A stretch of 64,000 bases of DNA from JAEINY01 sp942490535 (GCA_942490535.1 CALNXQ010000008.1:682001-746000); one strand, 5' to 3'; shown: positions 15,634 to 24,939, numbered from the stretch's first letter. Made by a program: numbers and translations. Notes: generated by a model not told the origin, from the sequence alone.

Positions 15634-18297
15634 ATGACAACAACTAAAAACCCGTCCCAAGGGAAGGTTCCCAATAAAACACAGTCTGAAACCCGACAAG
15701 AAGCGATTAAAAAAAGCCCGACCGCCCGTGCCGAAAAAGCCCGCCAATTATACTTCAAAACAAAATCATCGGCCTGTGTGGAATTTCCGTATTGGTATAC
15801 CCGACGTTGGGAAGAGCTGGCAGGTGAAGTGCCTATTGTCAGAAGGGCTGAAGCCCTCAAAGCGGGCTTTTCACACCTGACCCCTGCCATCTTCCCGGGT
15901 GAACTTCTGGTGATGGGTAAAACACAATACTTACGTGGCTCTTTTCCCATGCCTTGGTTGAGCGAATCCTTTTTTATCTCGCAAGAAGATGAACTGTATA
16001 AAGCCGCTAAGGAAGCTGGAAAGATGAGCGCCCAAGAAGCCACCACCATGGGTGAGGGCGGTGGTAATGTCACCCAAAGCGCTGGTAAAATAATCTCTAT
16101 TGCCGGTAAGTTTGGATTACGCCAGGAAGAAATGCCCATCCTGGTGGAGCTGGCTAAAAAATGGCACCACAAATCCGTGGAAGATGTGGGCCATCAGTAT
16201 GAGCAGATGGTGCCTGGTTATCCCGAAAAAGAAGAGATTATGCACGCCGTCATCTGTATGTTCGATTCGGGATACACCCTTCCCCAGGGCCGTGAGGTAA
16301 TGAACTACCATTATCCGCTACAGTATGGTATCGAGAGACTGAAAAAGATGTGTCTGGAACAGATGGATCAAACGGCCGGACGCCCCGAAATGGATCGACT
16401 CTACTTCTACAAAGCTTCTTTAACCATATTGGAAGGTCTTCAAAAATGGATCACCAATCACTCCAAAGAAGCTCAGTTGATGGCTGCCCTGGAAGTGGAT
16501 AATTCCACGGCTCAGCTGGATTATCTGGCCATTGCGGAACGTCTGGATTGGCTATCGAAAAATCCACCGCGCACCTTTCATGATGCCTTGCAACTGATTT
16601 GGATATTCCATGTAGCTGTTTTAAATGAAGATGCCATTTCCGGCTTGTCACCGGGGCGCCTGGGCCAAGTCTTGTACCCCTATTGGAAAAACGACATTGA
16701 TAATGGCATCATCACGCGTGAACGGACCAATGAGCTCCTGGAATGCATGCGTATGAAATTTACGCAGCTCGACTGCTTTGCATCCATGGGTGTGGTGGGT
16801 GGCGTCCTCAGTGGCAATACCTTTAACAATCTTTGCATCGGTGGTTTGAATAAAGAAGGGATGAGCGCCACCAACGCCTTGGAAGAACTGATTTTGGGAG
16901 CCTCCATCACCTGCCCCACGCCCCAGCCAACCATCAGTTTGCTATACGATGAAAAATTACCGGAAGACTTCCTGATGAAAGCCATCACCTGCACCAAGTC
17001 AGGTAACGGTTATCCCGCCTGGGTCAATAATCAGGTAGCCATGGAGTTTCTTCTCAATAATTATGGTCCTGAAGGCATGACACCCGACGAAGCAAAAGCC
17101 TGGGCCATCGGCGGCTGTCTGGAAACATCACCCGGTAGCTGGCACGACCTTGTTTTAAATGGCTCCGTCTATTCCATTCCCGGCGGATCAGCACCAGCCA
17201 CCAGTGTGGGAGTGCATTTCATTTCGCTTCCTAAAATACTGGAAACAGTGCTTTATGATGGGATAGACAAACGAACCGGTCGACGGGTATTTCCATCCCA
17301 TGGCTCGAAATTTGAAACCTACGAAGAAGTATGGTTGGCATTTCAAGATTATTTCAGCAGGGCCGTTGACGTTTTGACCCTCACCAATAACATTCAACAC
17401 GATATCTGGGGCAAAATATCGCCATCGGTAATCAATAGTCTGATAAAACCTGATTGCCTGGCCAAAGGGCGGGACATCAGTCACAAAGGCAGTCGCTATA
17501 ACCGCACCTTCAACATTGAGGTATGCGGGGGTGTTAACCTGGCCAATTCACTGGCTTCCATCAAAAAAAACGTCTACGATGCCGAACATTTTTCACTGGA
17601 GACACTCAAAAATGCACTGGAAGAGAATTTTGGGCATCACATTAATGCTTCGCAGCAACCGGAGCGCCCTATAAAAAACTACAATTACAAAGAATGGCTA
17701 CGAATTCACAAACTGTGCCTCGAAGCACCTAAATATGGCAATGATGACTCGTATGCCGATGCCATCTTCAAGCGGTGGCAAGTATGGTTCAGTGCCATGT
17801 GCAGCAAATACCGCAGTTTGTATGATGAACCCATGTACGCCTGTCAGATTTCAGTGTCCACACACGGACCCATGGGGGCGGTGACCCTGGCCACACCGGA
17901 CGGCCGACTAAATGGTGTGGCCTTTGCCGATGGCTCCGTCTCAGCCTATCCGGGCACTGATACCAAAGGTCCTTATGCCCTTTTCAATTCCGCAACCTGT
18001 TACAATCACGCCTTGTCGCAAAACTCCCAGCTGAACTTGAAAATACATCCGGCAGCAGTGGGCGGACGCGAAGGATCCCGCAAGTTTCTTCATTTAATCC
18101 GATCCTACTTGCGTAAAGGGGCCTTTCATGTGCAATTTAACATTGTGGATTCCGAAACATTGAAAGACGCACAGAAACATCCTGAAAACTATCGAGGACT
18201 AATGGTTCGGGTAGCTGGATTTACGCAATATTGGGTGGAACTGGGAAAACAAATTCAGGATGAAGTCATTGCCCGTACGGAGTACCAGAATATTTGA
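15634..18297 (+). CDS. hpdB: 4-hydroxyphenylacetate decarboxylase, glycyl-radical large subunit
   Basis: Glycyl-radical enzyme that removes CO2 from 4-hydroxyphenylacetate to give p-cresol, an end product of tyrosine fermentation. Of 887 residues, Cys495 in IGGCLETSPG is the thiyl-radical cysteine with Glu497 two residues on (GCxE). The radical glycine is Gly862 in MVRVAGF near the C-terminus. The 367-residue spacing is close to that of clostridial HpdB (Cys503 to Gly873, from memory). Assignment over choline, diol or hydroxyproline GREs rests on the HpdC-type small subunit encoded next. The activase follows in the same operon. The enzyme is oxygen-sensitive. A short basic N-terminal extension of about 30 residues is extra. 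Confidence 0.9.
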   Translation: MTTTKNPSQGKVPNKTQSETRQEAIKKSPTARAEKARQLYFKTKSSACVEFPYWYTRRWEELAGEVPIVRRAEALKAGFSHLTPAIFPGELLVMGKTQYLRGSFPMPWLSESFFISQEDELYKAAKEAGKMSAQEATTMGEGGGNVTQSAGKIISIAGKFGLRQEEMPILVELAKKWHHKSVEDVGHQYEQMVPGYPEKEEIMHAVICMFDSGYTLPQGREVMNYHYPLQYGIERLKKMCLEQMDQTAGRPEMDRLYFYKASLTILEGLQKWITNHSKEAQLMAALEVDNSTAQLDYLAIAERLDWLSKNPPRTFHDALQLIWIFHVAVLNEDAISGLSPGRLGQVLYPYWKNDIDNGIITRERTNELLECMRMKFTQLDCFASMGVVGGVLSGNTFNNLCIGGLNKEGMSATNALEELILGASITCPTPQPTISLLYDEKLPEDFLMKAITCTKSGNGYPAWVNNQVAMEFLLNNYGPEGMTPDEAKAWAIGGCLETSPGSWHDLVLNGSVYSIPGGSAPATSVGVHFISLPKILETVLYDGIDKRTGRRVFPSHGSKFETYEEVWLAFQDYFSRAVDVLTLTNNIQHDIWGKISPSVINSLIKPDCLAKGRDISHKGSRYNRTFNIEVCGGVNLANSLASIKKNVYDAEHFSLETLKNALEENFGHHINASQQPERPIKNYNYKEWLRIHKLCLEAPKYGNDDSYADAIFKRWQVWFSAMCSKYRSLYDEPMYACQISVSTHGPMGAVTLATPDGRLNGVAFADGSVSAYPGTDTKGPYALFNSATCYNHALSQNSQLNLKIHPAAVGGREGSRKFLHLIRSYLRKGAFHVQFNIVDSETLKDAQKHPENYRGLMVRVAGFTQYWVELGKQIQDEVIARTEYQNI

Positions 18298-18365
18298 AAA
18301 GCCGATGGTTTGCAAATTGATTCACTTACAACTTATGGTAAATAACAAACATAAAATAATAAATG

Positions 18366-18605
18366 ATGACACATTACGATTGTAAATACTTTCTGCCCAC
18401 CGATGCTTTTAAAGGTCTTTGTAAAAAGAGCAAAATACTTATCAATGCCGATGACATTGTGTGTAGCAATTATGAGAAAACGCCCAAGTGTAAACACTGT
18501 ACCCATTTTACACGTCATGAAATTGATTTGGGAAGATGCATGCAAGCGGCCATTACTTTTGCTGATTTGAAAGCAGTTACCTGCGATGATTTCTCATGGC
18601 GGTAA
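18366..18605 (+). CDS. hpdC: 4-hydroxyphenylacetate decarboxylase small Fe-S subunit
   Basis: 79-residue iron-sulfur subunit that binds the GRE subunit and is needed for its assembly and regulation. The second of two adjacent ATGs is chosen because it places ligands as in clostridial HpdC: His3, Cys6, Cys19, Cys33 for one [4Fe-4S] cluster and Cys42, Cys45, Cys58, Cys73 for the other. The known protein uses His3, Cys6, Cys19, Cys36 and Cys42, Cys45, Cys58, Cys76 (from memory of the crystal structure). The opening HYDCK and the KGLC motif also match. No other GRE has this subunit, so it fixes the substrate class. Its stop overlaps the hpdA start by 10 nt. Confidence 0.92.
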   Translation: MTHYDCKYFLPTDAFKGLCKKSKILINADDIVCSNYEKTPKCKHCTHFTRHEIDLGRCMQAAITFADLKAVTCDDFSWR

Positions 18606-19531
18606 ATGACTCACTTTCCGGCTTACTTTTCGACTTTCAGGGCTTTTCAGTACATGACGGCCCGGGATGTCGAAGCGTTGTGTTTATGAAAGGTTGCTCC
18701 TTACAATGCCATTGGTGTGCCAATCCGGAAGGAATCCTTGCTTCACCGACTCCACTCTATACCATCTCCCAATGCCTGCTGGAAGGTGATTGCGTGGCGG
18801 CCTGCAACTTTAATGCCATTCAACTATTAGCCAGCAGAATCGTTATCGATTACACCCAATGCGCCACTTGTAAATCACAGGCATGTACCCGCACATGTCC
18901 CACCGAAGCCTTGAAAATAAGTGGTTTCTCCCAATCCATCGATCAGTTGTATACAAGCATAAGAAGAGACAGCAACTTTTGGGGAAACAATGGAGGTATC
19001 ACGCTATCCGGCGGTGAGCCTTTGATGCAAATTGAATTTACCTTGGCACTGCTAAAAAAATGTTATGATGGGTTCATTCATACCGCTCTTGAAACATGTG
19101 GCCAGGTACCCTGGAGTCATTTTGAAACAGTACTCCCTTATCTGGATTGGATCTTTTTCGACTTAAAACACCTGGATCCCAAGCTCCACCAATCGGGTAC
19201 CGGATCTGACAACCAACGTATCCTGGACAATGCCCGAAAGCTGGGGCATGCTTTTCAAGGTAGATTGATTTACCGGATACCATTCATACCTGGCTTTAAC
19301 GACGCTCCTGATCACCTGCATGACATGGCCGAATTCATTAGAAGCACCGGTCGCAATGAAATAAATATTCTACCGCTTCACCACTGGGGACGTGAGAAAT
19401 ACGCCAAACTACAATATCCCTATCCAGCCGATCAATACCCTGTTCCATCAGAAAAACAGCTTCAAAAAGCGCAAGCCATATTCAACGCCCATCGGTTAAA
19501 GTGTTACATTGGCAGTAATACCCCCTTCTAA
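18596..19531 (+). CDS. hpdA: Glycyl-radical enzyme activase (radical SAM) for HpdB
   Basis: 311-residue radical SAM enzyme that abstracts hydrogen from the HpdB glycine. The SAM cluster motif is Cys34-x3-Cys38-x2-Cys41 (GCSLQCHWC), preceded by VHDGPGCRSVVFMKGC, the GRE-activase signature. A ferredoxin-like insert follows with further cysteines (CLLEGDCVAAC and CATCKSQACTRTC) for two extra [4Fe-4S] clusters, as in HpdA-class activases. ITLSGGEPL is the SAM-binding GGE motif. It overlaps hpdC by 10 nt and converges with the MATE gene with a 36-bp overlap. Confidence 0.94.
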   Translation: MAVNDSLSGLLFDFQGFSVHDGPGCRSVVFMKGCSLQCHWCANPEGILASPTPLYTISQCLLEGDCVAACNFNAIQLLASRIVIDYTQCATCKSQACTRTCPTEALKISGFSQSIDQLYTSIRRDSNFWGNNGGITLSGGEPLMQIEFTLALLKKCYDGFIHTALETCGQVPWSHFETVLPYLDWIFFDLKHLDPKLHQSGTGSDNQRILDNARKLGHAFQGRLIYRIPFIPGFNDAPDHLHDMAEFIRSTGRNEINILPLHHWGREKYAKLQYPYPADQYPVPSEKQLQKAQAIFNAHRLKCYIGSNTPF

Positions 19532-20908
19532 CGCCTGCTTCTTTTCATTGTATTTTATGGAAGCCGTTAACCGTTTTAACTCCCGAATTAGAAAAACAGA
19601 AGTAATCAAAGCAGATACCGTATCAGAAATTGGACCCGCCAGCCAGACTCCATCCAGTCCCAAATATTTTGGTAATACCATTAAGATGGGCAATAATACA
19701 ATCACTTGTCGTAATAAAGAAATGAGAGCTGACAATCCGGCTTTTCCCGTTGACTGGAAATAATTACCCGTGATAATCTGAAATCCGACCAAAGGTAAGG
19801 CCAGCAGGAAAATACGTAACCCCCTTGTACCAATATCCAGCAATTCCTGACTGTCATTATTAAAGAGTTTAATGATCGTTCGCGGGAAAAGCTCACCCAC
19901 CAGAAAGCCAAATACAGAGATGACTGTCGCAAACACTACCCCTATCACAAGCGTCTGCTTCACTCGTTGATAATTCTTAGCCCCAAAATTAAACCCGATG
20001 ATGGGCTGTGCAGCCATATTAATAGCAATGATGGTCATCACCATCAGCATGGCAATGCTCATGACCACTCCCATGGCACCCACTGCCAAATCCCCGCCAT
20101 ACTTCACCAGCTGTACATTGAAAGTACCAAAAACCAGACTCGAGGCCATCTGCATGGAGAAAGGCGCAAACCCAATGGTGACGATGTACCACACAATATC
20201 CCAATGCACTCTAAAATTACGCCATCTGAGCCGGATTACAGAACGGGTACTGCGAAAATGGGCGATCACCCAAATACACAATACAAACTGTGAGATGACA
20301 GTAGCATAGGCAGCACCTGCCACTCCCATGTCGAGCCAAAAGATGAAGATTGGATCCAGAATAATATTCAGGCCCGCACTGATCAGCATCGAAACCATCG
20401 CCACGCGCGCACTTCCTTCAGAGCGAATCAAATTATTCAACGAATAGCCGACGATGTTAAAGACAGATCCAAACAGGATGATGTTCAGATATTCGTTGGC
20501 ATACTCAAAAGTTTCAGTATTCACGCCAAAAAACTGCAGGAGTGGATCTTTAATGGCAAAACCGATACCCATAATCGCCACTGCCATCACTATCATAAGT
20601 ACAAAAGCGTTACCCAACACCTTTTCCGCTCTCGTGAAATCTTTCTTACCCATATTGATGGATACACGAACACCTGCTCCCATTCCAATGAGCATCCCAA
20701 AAGCCATCATAATGACCATAATGGGAAAAACTGCACTTAGGCCGGATAAAGCCATCGCCCCCACCCCATGACCTATAAAAATGCGATCTACTATATTGTA
20801 CAGCGAATTCACAATCACACCAGCAAAAGCAGGTAGAAAAAAGCGCCACATCAACTTTGGGATATGCTCAAACTCTAATTCTCTCACTTTTCTCTGTTGT
20901 CTGCTCAT
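19496..20908 (-). CDS. MATE-family multidrug/cation efflux transporter
   Basis: About 470 residues with twelve membrane helices in two MatE halves; exports drugs or metabolites using a sodium or proton gradient. PAFAGVIVNSLYNIVDRIFIGH is the typical first-helix segment. The start MSRQQRKVRELEFE at 20,908 is preferred over two Met codons slightly upstream because it begins the usual cytoplasmic head. It is transcribed towards the hpd operon and overlaps the end of hpdA by 36 bp, so antisense interference is possible. A role in p-cresol export would be speculation. Confidence 0.93.
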   Translation of the reverse strand: MSRQQRKVRELEFEHIPKLMWRFFLPAFAGVIVNSLYNIVDRIFIGHGVGAMALSGLSAVFPIMVIMMAFGMLIGMGAGVRVSINMGKKDFTRAEKVLGNAFVLMIVMAVAIMGIGFAIKDPLLQFFGVNTETFEYANEYLNIILFGSVFNIVGYSLNNLIRSEGSARVAMVSMLISAGLNIILDPIFIFWLDMGVAGAAYATVISQFVLCIWVIAHFRSTRSVIRLRWRNFRVHWDIVWYIVTIGFAPFSMQMASSLVFGTFNVQLVKYGGDLAVGAMGVVMSIAMLMVMTIIAINMAAQPIIGFNFGAKNYQRVKQTLVIGVVFATVISVFGFLVGELFPRTIIKLFNNDSQELLDIGTRGLRIFLLALPLVGFQIITGNYFQSTGKAGLSALISLLRQVIVLLPILMVLPKYLGLDGVWLAGPISDTVSALITSVFLIRELKRLTASIKYNEKKQALEGGITANVTL

Positions 20909-21119
20909 GTGTATCATTAAAAGATGAACCGACAAAACTACAAAAAGCTGCCTGATATATGACTTCTATCAGGTACAAATATCGATAGACATAACACCAG
21001 AGTTAGTAAACTTAAAAATAACAAAAAAAACACCTCTAACCAAACAGATGTTCCTCAGCTTATTGCATCAAAACCGGGAGATACAAGAGGCAAAACCCAT
21101 CATTTTTTCCTGTAAATAA

Positions 21120-21150
21120 TTTGCCTGGTTAAAATGAATATCTATCTTTG
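21120..21150 (+). promoter_or_regulatory. Bacteroidota sigma-ABfr-type promoter of tRNA-Arg
   Basis: TTTG at 21,120-21,123, a 19-bp spacer, then TATCTTTG at 21,143-21,150. This is a full match to the -33 TTTG / -7 TAnnTTTG consensus of the Bacteroidota primary sigma factor. It lies 36 bp before the tRNA. Confidence 0.85.
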
Positions 21151-21186
21151 CATCGCTTTTGAAAGAAAGCACACCTTAAAAAGGAT

Positions 21187-21260
21187 GGTTCCGTAGCTCA
21201 GTTGGATAGAGCAATAGCCTTCTAAGCTATGGGTCGTGGGTTCGAATCCCGCCGGAATCA
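21187..21260 (+). tRNA. tRNA-Arg (anticodon TCT)
   Basis: 74-nt cloverleaf: acceptor GGTTCCG / CGGAATC (one G-U), D arm with AGTTGGATA, anticodon stem ATAGC / GCTAT holding loop CTTCTAA (TCT), and T arm GTGGG-TTCGAAT-CCCGC. CCA is not encoded. An integrase gene begins 272 bp downstream in the same direction, so the 3' end is the probable attachment site of the integrative element. No second copy of the 3' end was found in the window. Confidence 0.96.
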
Positions 21261-21284
21261 CGAAAGGCCTTTCAAAAGGCAGCA

Positions 21285-21318
21285 AAAACCTGTAAATCGC
21301 TTGATTTACAGGTTTTTT
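21285..21318 (+). terminator. Terminator after tRNA-Arg
   Basis: AAAACCTGTAAATC (21,285-21,298) and GATTTACAGGTTTT (21,303-21,316) form a perfect 14-bp stem with GCTT loop, ending in a T-run. Confidence 0.85.
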
Positions 21319-21532
21319 CGTTTTGAGCCAATCCGAATAAAAGCAGTTTAAAGCATGTTTCTTGTGACCTATTTTGTGACCTCTTCATTTATTTAACATG
21401 AGGTCACTGGAAAATTCGTATATTAGTAGACAACAACGTTTTAACTGCCTGAAAATCGGATTATTTTGATTGATTTTGGTACTGTTTGATACCATTCATT
21501 TACCTATTATGTAAATAAAATAGGCCATATGA

Positions 21533-22828
21533 ATGCAAAATGATTTAAACAAACCAAAAATCAACATCATGAATTACTCACAAAGTTTTGGAGTACAATT
21601 TGTTGTACGACACAAAAGCAAAAAAAATCAGATGGCCGGCATTTACCTCAGACTTACGGTTAATGGTCAGCGCACGGAAATCTCAACAAAACTCTTCTGC
21701 CCCGTGCATCTTTGGGATAAAACAAAAGAACAGGTAATAGCGAATAAAGACTATCCATATCGCGAAACCAATGCTCACATCGATCAGGGCAAGGCTAAAA
21801 TAATAAGCATCTACCAGGATTTACGTTTTCGAGAGGAGTTAATTACGGCAAACGCCATTAAAAACCGCTTCCTGGGCATCAACGAAAAAAGACATACGCT
21901 GCTTAAGTTGATGGAATACCACCTGAACACACAGGAAAATCATTTAAATCCGGCTACACTCAACCACTACAGGTCCACAAACCACTATATTTTGAGGTTT
22001 CTGAAAGATGTAAAAAAGTGCGACGACATCTTCCTGGAAAAGATAGACTTTGGATTTCTTACTGATTTCGAAGCTTTCCTCCGCAGCTACCGGCCCACCG
22101 AACCAGGAAAGGTACCCATCGGCCACAACACCATCATGCGGCATTTGAGCCGATTGAGAACCTTGATTAATCTGGCCATCAAATTGGGCTGGATACAATA
22201 CTATCCATTCAAAGCCTACAAACTCACTTTCAAGCCATCTGATCGAGGCTACCTCTCCAAAGAAGAACTGAGTTTTCTGGAGGCAAAAACCTTCCGGACA
22301 CAACGCCTGCAACTCACCAAAGACCTCTTTATCTTTTCCTGTTACACCGGCCTGTCTTATGTCGACATCAGTCTCTTGGAACCGCAACACATCACCATTG
22401 GCATTGACGGTAACAATTGGCTGTATACCTTACGAAAAAAGACCCAGAGTCCGGTTCGTATTCCAATTCTACCGGTCGCCATGGAGCTGATTGAGCAATA
22501 CAAAGACAATCCCAGAGCGTTGCACAGCAACACCCTCTTTCCAACCATATCGAACCAGCGACTAAACAGCTACCTCAAGGAGATAGCCGATGCCTGCAAC
22601 ATTGATAAAAACCTCACCTTTCACATGGCCCGACATACGTTTGCCACCACGGTGACACTAAGCAACGGTGTTCCCATCGAAACCGTCAGCAAGATTTTAG
22701 GTCACACCAAAATCTCCACAACACAGATTTACGCCAAAGTGGTCGAAAATAAGGTGAGTGAGGATATGCAAGAACTACAATTAAAACTTAAAAATAAAGC
22801 CGAGAAAAAGAAGAAATCTTCAAGCTGA
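21533..22828 (+). CDS. Tyrosine recombinase / integrase of the integrative element
   Basis: 431 residues: an N-terminal arm-binding domain (VRHKSKKNQMAGIYLRLTVNG), a SAM-like core-binding domain (about 110-210) and a catalytic domain. The first catalytic arginine is Ser in SCYTGLSYVDI, as in IntDOT-type Bacteroidota integrases. The H-x-x-R box is present (HMARHTFAT), with LGHTKISTTQIYAKV carrying the second His and the nucleophilic Tyr. It lies just inside the tRNA-Arg gene in the same orientation, the usual place of the integrase of a tRNA-targeting element. A second in-frame ATG 12 codons in is possible. A terminator follows. Confidence 0.95.
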   Translation: MQNDLNKPKINIMNYSQSFGVQFVVRHKSKKNQMAGIYLRLTVNGQRTEISTKLFCPVHLWDKTKEQVIANKDYPYRETNAHIDQGKAKIISIYQDLRFREELITANAIKNRFLGINEKRHTLLKLMEYHLNTQENHLNPATLNHYRSTNHYILRFLKDVKKCDDIFLEKIDFGFLTDFEAFLRSYRPTEPGKVPIGHNTIMRHLSRLRTLINLAIKLGWIQYYPFKAYKLTFKPSDRGYLSKEELSFLEAKTFRTQRLQLTKDLFIFSCYTGLSYVDISLLEPQHITIGIDGNNWLYTLRKKTQSPVRIPILPVAMELIEQYKDNPRALHSNTLFPTISNQRLNSYLKEIADACNIDKNLTFHMARHTFATTVTLSNGVPIETVSKILGHTKISTTQIYAKVVENKVSEDMQELQLKLKNKAEKKKKSSS

Positions 22829-22863
22829 TCAATCCCTTCAAATAGCAGTATTGATAGCCTTTC

Positions 22864-22905
22864 AACTCCTGTTTCACTACCATTTGAAACAGGAGTTTAT
22901 TTATT
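22864..22905 (+). terminator. Terminator after the integrase
   Basis: AACTCCTGTTTCA (22,864-22,876) and TGAAACAGGAGTT (22,885-22,897) pair perfectly over 13 bp, followed by TATTTATT. Confidence 0.8.
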
Positions 22906-23007
22906 GAAACAACACAAAATGAATCATATAGTATCATTTCGGCATATTATTTGAGGTAGATTAATGACTTTTGTCATGCATTATTTAACCTTTAAAACCT
23001 CAAATTT

Positions 23008-24186
23008 ATGCAACACCTCCTGAATCAATTGGCAGTGGTGGTGACTGAACTCCAAAACCACCATTTTTCTCACCTGTGTCAAACAAACGACAAGAATCAA
23101 ACAGCTGCATTTATGGAATCGCTCAACAACCAGGTCACTGAGCACAAAAACGAGCTCATGACCATTTCCTTGCAGAACCTTTCCAAAAAGAAAGCCAAAC
23201 AACTGGTAAAACTCTACCAGCCCGGAATCATTAAGATCCTGAATACACTACATCAATCCCCCGGTACCTGCAAGGATGAATGGAAGTGCAAGTCCTGTAC
23301 AATGAGGCAGGCACTTGACATCATTACTGACCTGCTCTGTTTCCTTCGAGAGCAATTCCCCTTTGCGTTTAATCAAAACATCACTATTCCCGCTTCCATC
23401 TTCGAGTCCCATATCGTGAAAATAAGAAATGCCCGGAAATCTATCAACCAGGCTTTACTGGAGAAAGAAGCCGGCAAAGCCTTAACAAAAAACTTGCTTC
23501 ATCCCTTATCCGATTTCCTGGCTAACAATCAGGAGTGCACCTTTTGTGACCTATCCTATTTACACACTTGGACGTTTAAGTTGAGTGAAGTCAGCAGGTG
23601 TCGCTATACAGGAAAACAACTGGATAAATTGCTTGGCAAAGCGGCCATTGAAAGTGACCTGAACTCAACAAATTGCATCAATTGCCTGGAAGCTTTAATC
23701 ACCCGGGAATATCAATCGAAACCGGATGTAACAAATCAGCTGATCATCCTGAACTACTACCTGAAATGTGTCAACCAGATAAGCGTAACCTCAGGTACTT
23801 GTTACGATCCCTCCCGAGATAGTTTGAAATCCAGCCTCTCCAATTGGCTGGTTGAAGAAATCCTTTTTATTGAGAAAAAATGCCATTCCTATCAGGAAGT
23901 CATTCAGATGAAACAATCGGCCCAGGTTTCAACAACCAAGCTGACCTTAACACTTTCTGTACCCATGATTGCTATTCTCATTCGTGCACTTATCGAAAAT
24001 GAATACCTGGCGAAGGCGCCCAAAAGTGAAATTTTCAGGTTCTTCAGTAACCATTTCTCTTCTGTTCAATCAAAGGTGATCTCTGAAAACAACTTGAAAA
24101 ATGAATATTACGAATTGGATCCGGCAGCTATTGAAGCCTTCAAAGAAGTCGTTTTAGAGTTGCTTAAATGGGTACAGAAACTATAA
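23008..24186 (+). CDS. RteC-like protein of the integrative element
   Basis: 392 residues, largely helical and soluble. The last 100 residues resemble RteC proteins of Bacteroidota conjugative elements: a Leu-rich LTLSVPMIAILIRALIENEYL segment, FRFFSNHFSSVQSKVISENNLKNEYYELDPAAIEAFK, then VVLELLKWVQKL. RteC regulates excision in CTnDOT-type elements. The middle has several Cys (CKDEWKCKSCTMRQ; ECTFCDLS) that could bind a metal. Position directly after the integrase fits a control gene of the element. Full-length homology cannot be judged by eye. Confidence 0.6.
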   Translation: MQHLLNQLAVVVTELQNHHFSHLCQTNDKNQTAAFMESLNNQVTEHKNELMTISLQNLSKKKAKQLVKLYQPGIIKILNTLHQSPGTCKDEWKCKSCTMRQALDIITDLLCFLREQFPFAFNQNITIPASIFESHIVKIRNARKSINQALLEKEAGKALTKNLLHPLSDFLANNQECTFCDLSYLHTWTFKLSEVSRCRYTGKQLDKLLGKAAIESDLNSTNCINCLEALITREYQSKPDVTNQLIILNYYLKCVNQISVTSGTCYDPSRDSLKSSLSNWLVEEILFIEKKCHSYQEVIQMKQSAQVSTTKLTLTLSVPMIAILIRALIENEYLAKAPKSEIFRFFSNHFSSVQSKVISENNLKNEYYELDPAAIEAFKEVVLELLKWVQKL

Positions 24187-24226
24187 TCTAAAACTTTTTT
24201 AAAATCATAACCAACTAATAATCATA

Positions 24227-24265
24227 GGGGGTTGCTAGGGGGTTGCGCAACCCTTAGCAACCCCC
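24227..24265. repeat. Near-perfect 39-bp inverted repeat
   Basis: GGGGGTTGCTA is mirrored by TAGCAACCCCC, around a central self-complementary GGTTGCGCAACC. The whole folds as one long hairpin with only small bulges. It follows the RteC-like gene by 40 bp. It may be a strong terminator, although no T-run follows, or a protein-binding dyad. Confidence 0.6.
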
Positions 24266-24384
24266 ATTGCATGGATACTTTTCATTTATTTGTACCACAT
24301 CATAATCAATCAAATAGCCTGGCAGCTAAAACAATTATTAATCTCAAATCGAAAATAATGAATACGAGTTAAACAGATTAAAAA

Positions 24385-24602
24385 GGGCTGACTTCAATAA
24401 TGGAGTGGCATCAGCAACGTAGCCGGGGCCCCATAGTTTTGAAAGCAGGCAAAAAAGAATGCTGTTTGAGCGACGGAGGAGTGAGTTCATTCTTTTTCTG
24501 ATTTCAAAACGTGATGGGTCGGTGAGTGGTGGAGCCTAGACTTTTTTTGTTTCCGTTTTTTGTGTCATGACAAAAAATGAAAGCCCGCCTGGCAAGGCTT
24601 AA
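24385..24602 (+). repeat. Structured repeat element, copy B
   Basis: Contains GGCATCAGCAACGTAGCC (shared with copy C), the stem AAAAAGAATG / CATTCTTTTT around CTGTTTGAGCGACGGAGGAGTGAG, the terminal hairpin GTTTCCGTTTTTTGT / ACAAAAAATGAAA and the closing AAGCCCGCCTGGCAAGGCTT. It fills most of the 464-bp gap before the HTH gene and ends about 50 nt before that start codon. Confidence 0.75.
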
Positions 24603-24650
24603 TAATATATGGAATAGACAAATTGTTTTAAACCCTAAAAAATTTGCAAA

Positions 24651-24920
24651 ATGGCAACAGAAATCATCACAACCGACGATTTGCGCGAATTCAAACTCGA
24701 ATTACTCGCCGACATTCAAAAATTGCTGCAAGACCAAGCCGGTACCCATCCCAAGAAATGGCTAAAATCCAAAGAAGTCCGACAGATCCTCAACATCTCC
24801 CCGGGCACACTTCAAAACCTACGTGTAAATGGCACCTTGCCCTACACCAAAATTGGCGGTGTCATCTACTACGCATTCGCCGACATCCACCAGATGATCG
24901 AAGCAAATAAAGTTAACTAA
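24651..24920 (+). CDS. MerR/excisionase-type helix-turn-helix protein
   Basis: 89 residues. A charged N-terminal helix (DLREFKLELLADIQKLLQD) leads into an HTH_17 domain (KWLKSKEVRQILNISPGTLQ), then the wing (GTLPYTKIGGVIYYAFADI). Such proteins bind DNA at element ends as excision factors or repress element genes. It is very common next to integrases in Bacteroidota elements. Start ATG follows AAAATTTGCAAA with weak ribosome binding, typical for the phylum. Confidence 0.88.
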   Translation: MATEIITTDDLREFKLELLADIQKLLQDQAGTHPKKWLKSKEVRQILNISPGTLQNLRVNGTLPYTKIGGVIYYAFADIHQMIEANKVN

Positions 24921-24939
24921 TAAAGACATTGAGCTTTTT

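Noticed and set aside
15634..18297. Choline trimethylamine-lyase, diol dehydratase or hydroxyproline dehydratase
   Set aside because: The adjacent HpdC-type small subunit with all eight cluster ligands occurs only with 4-hydroxyphenylacetate decarboxylase.
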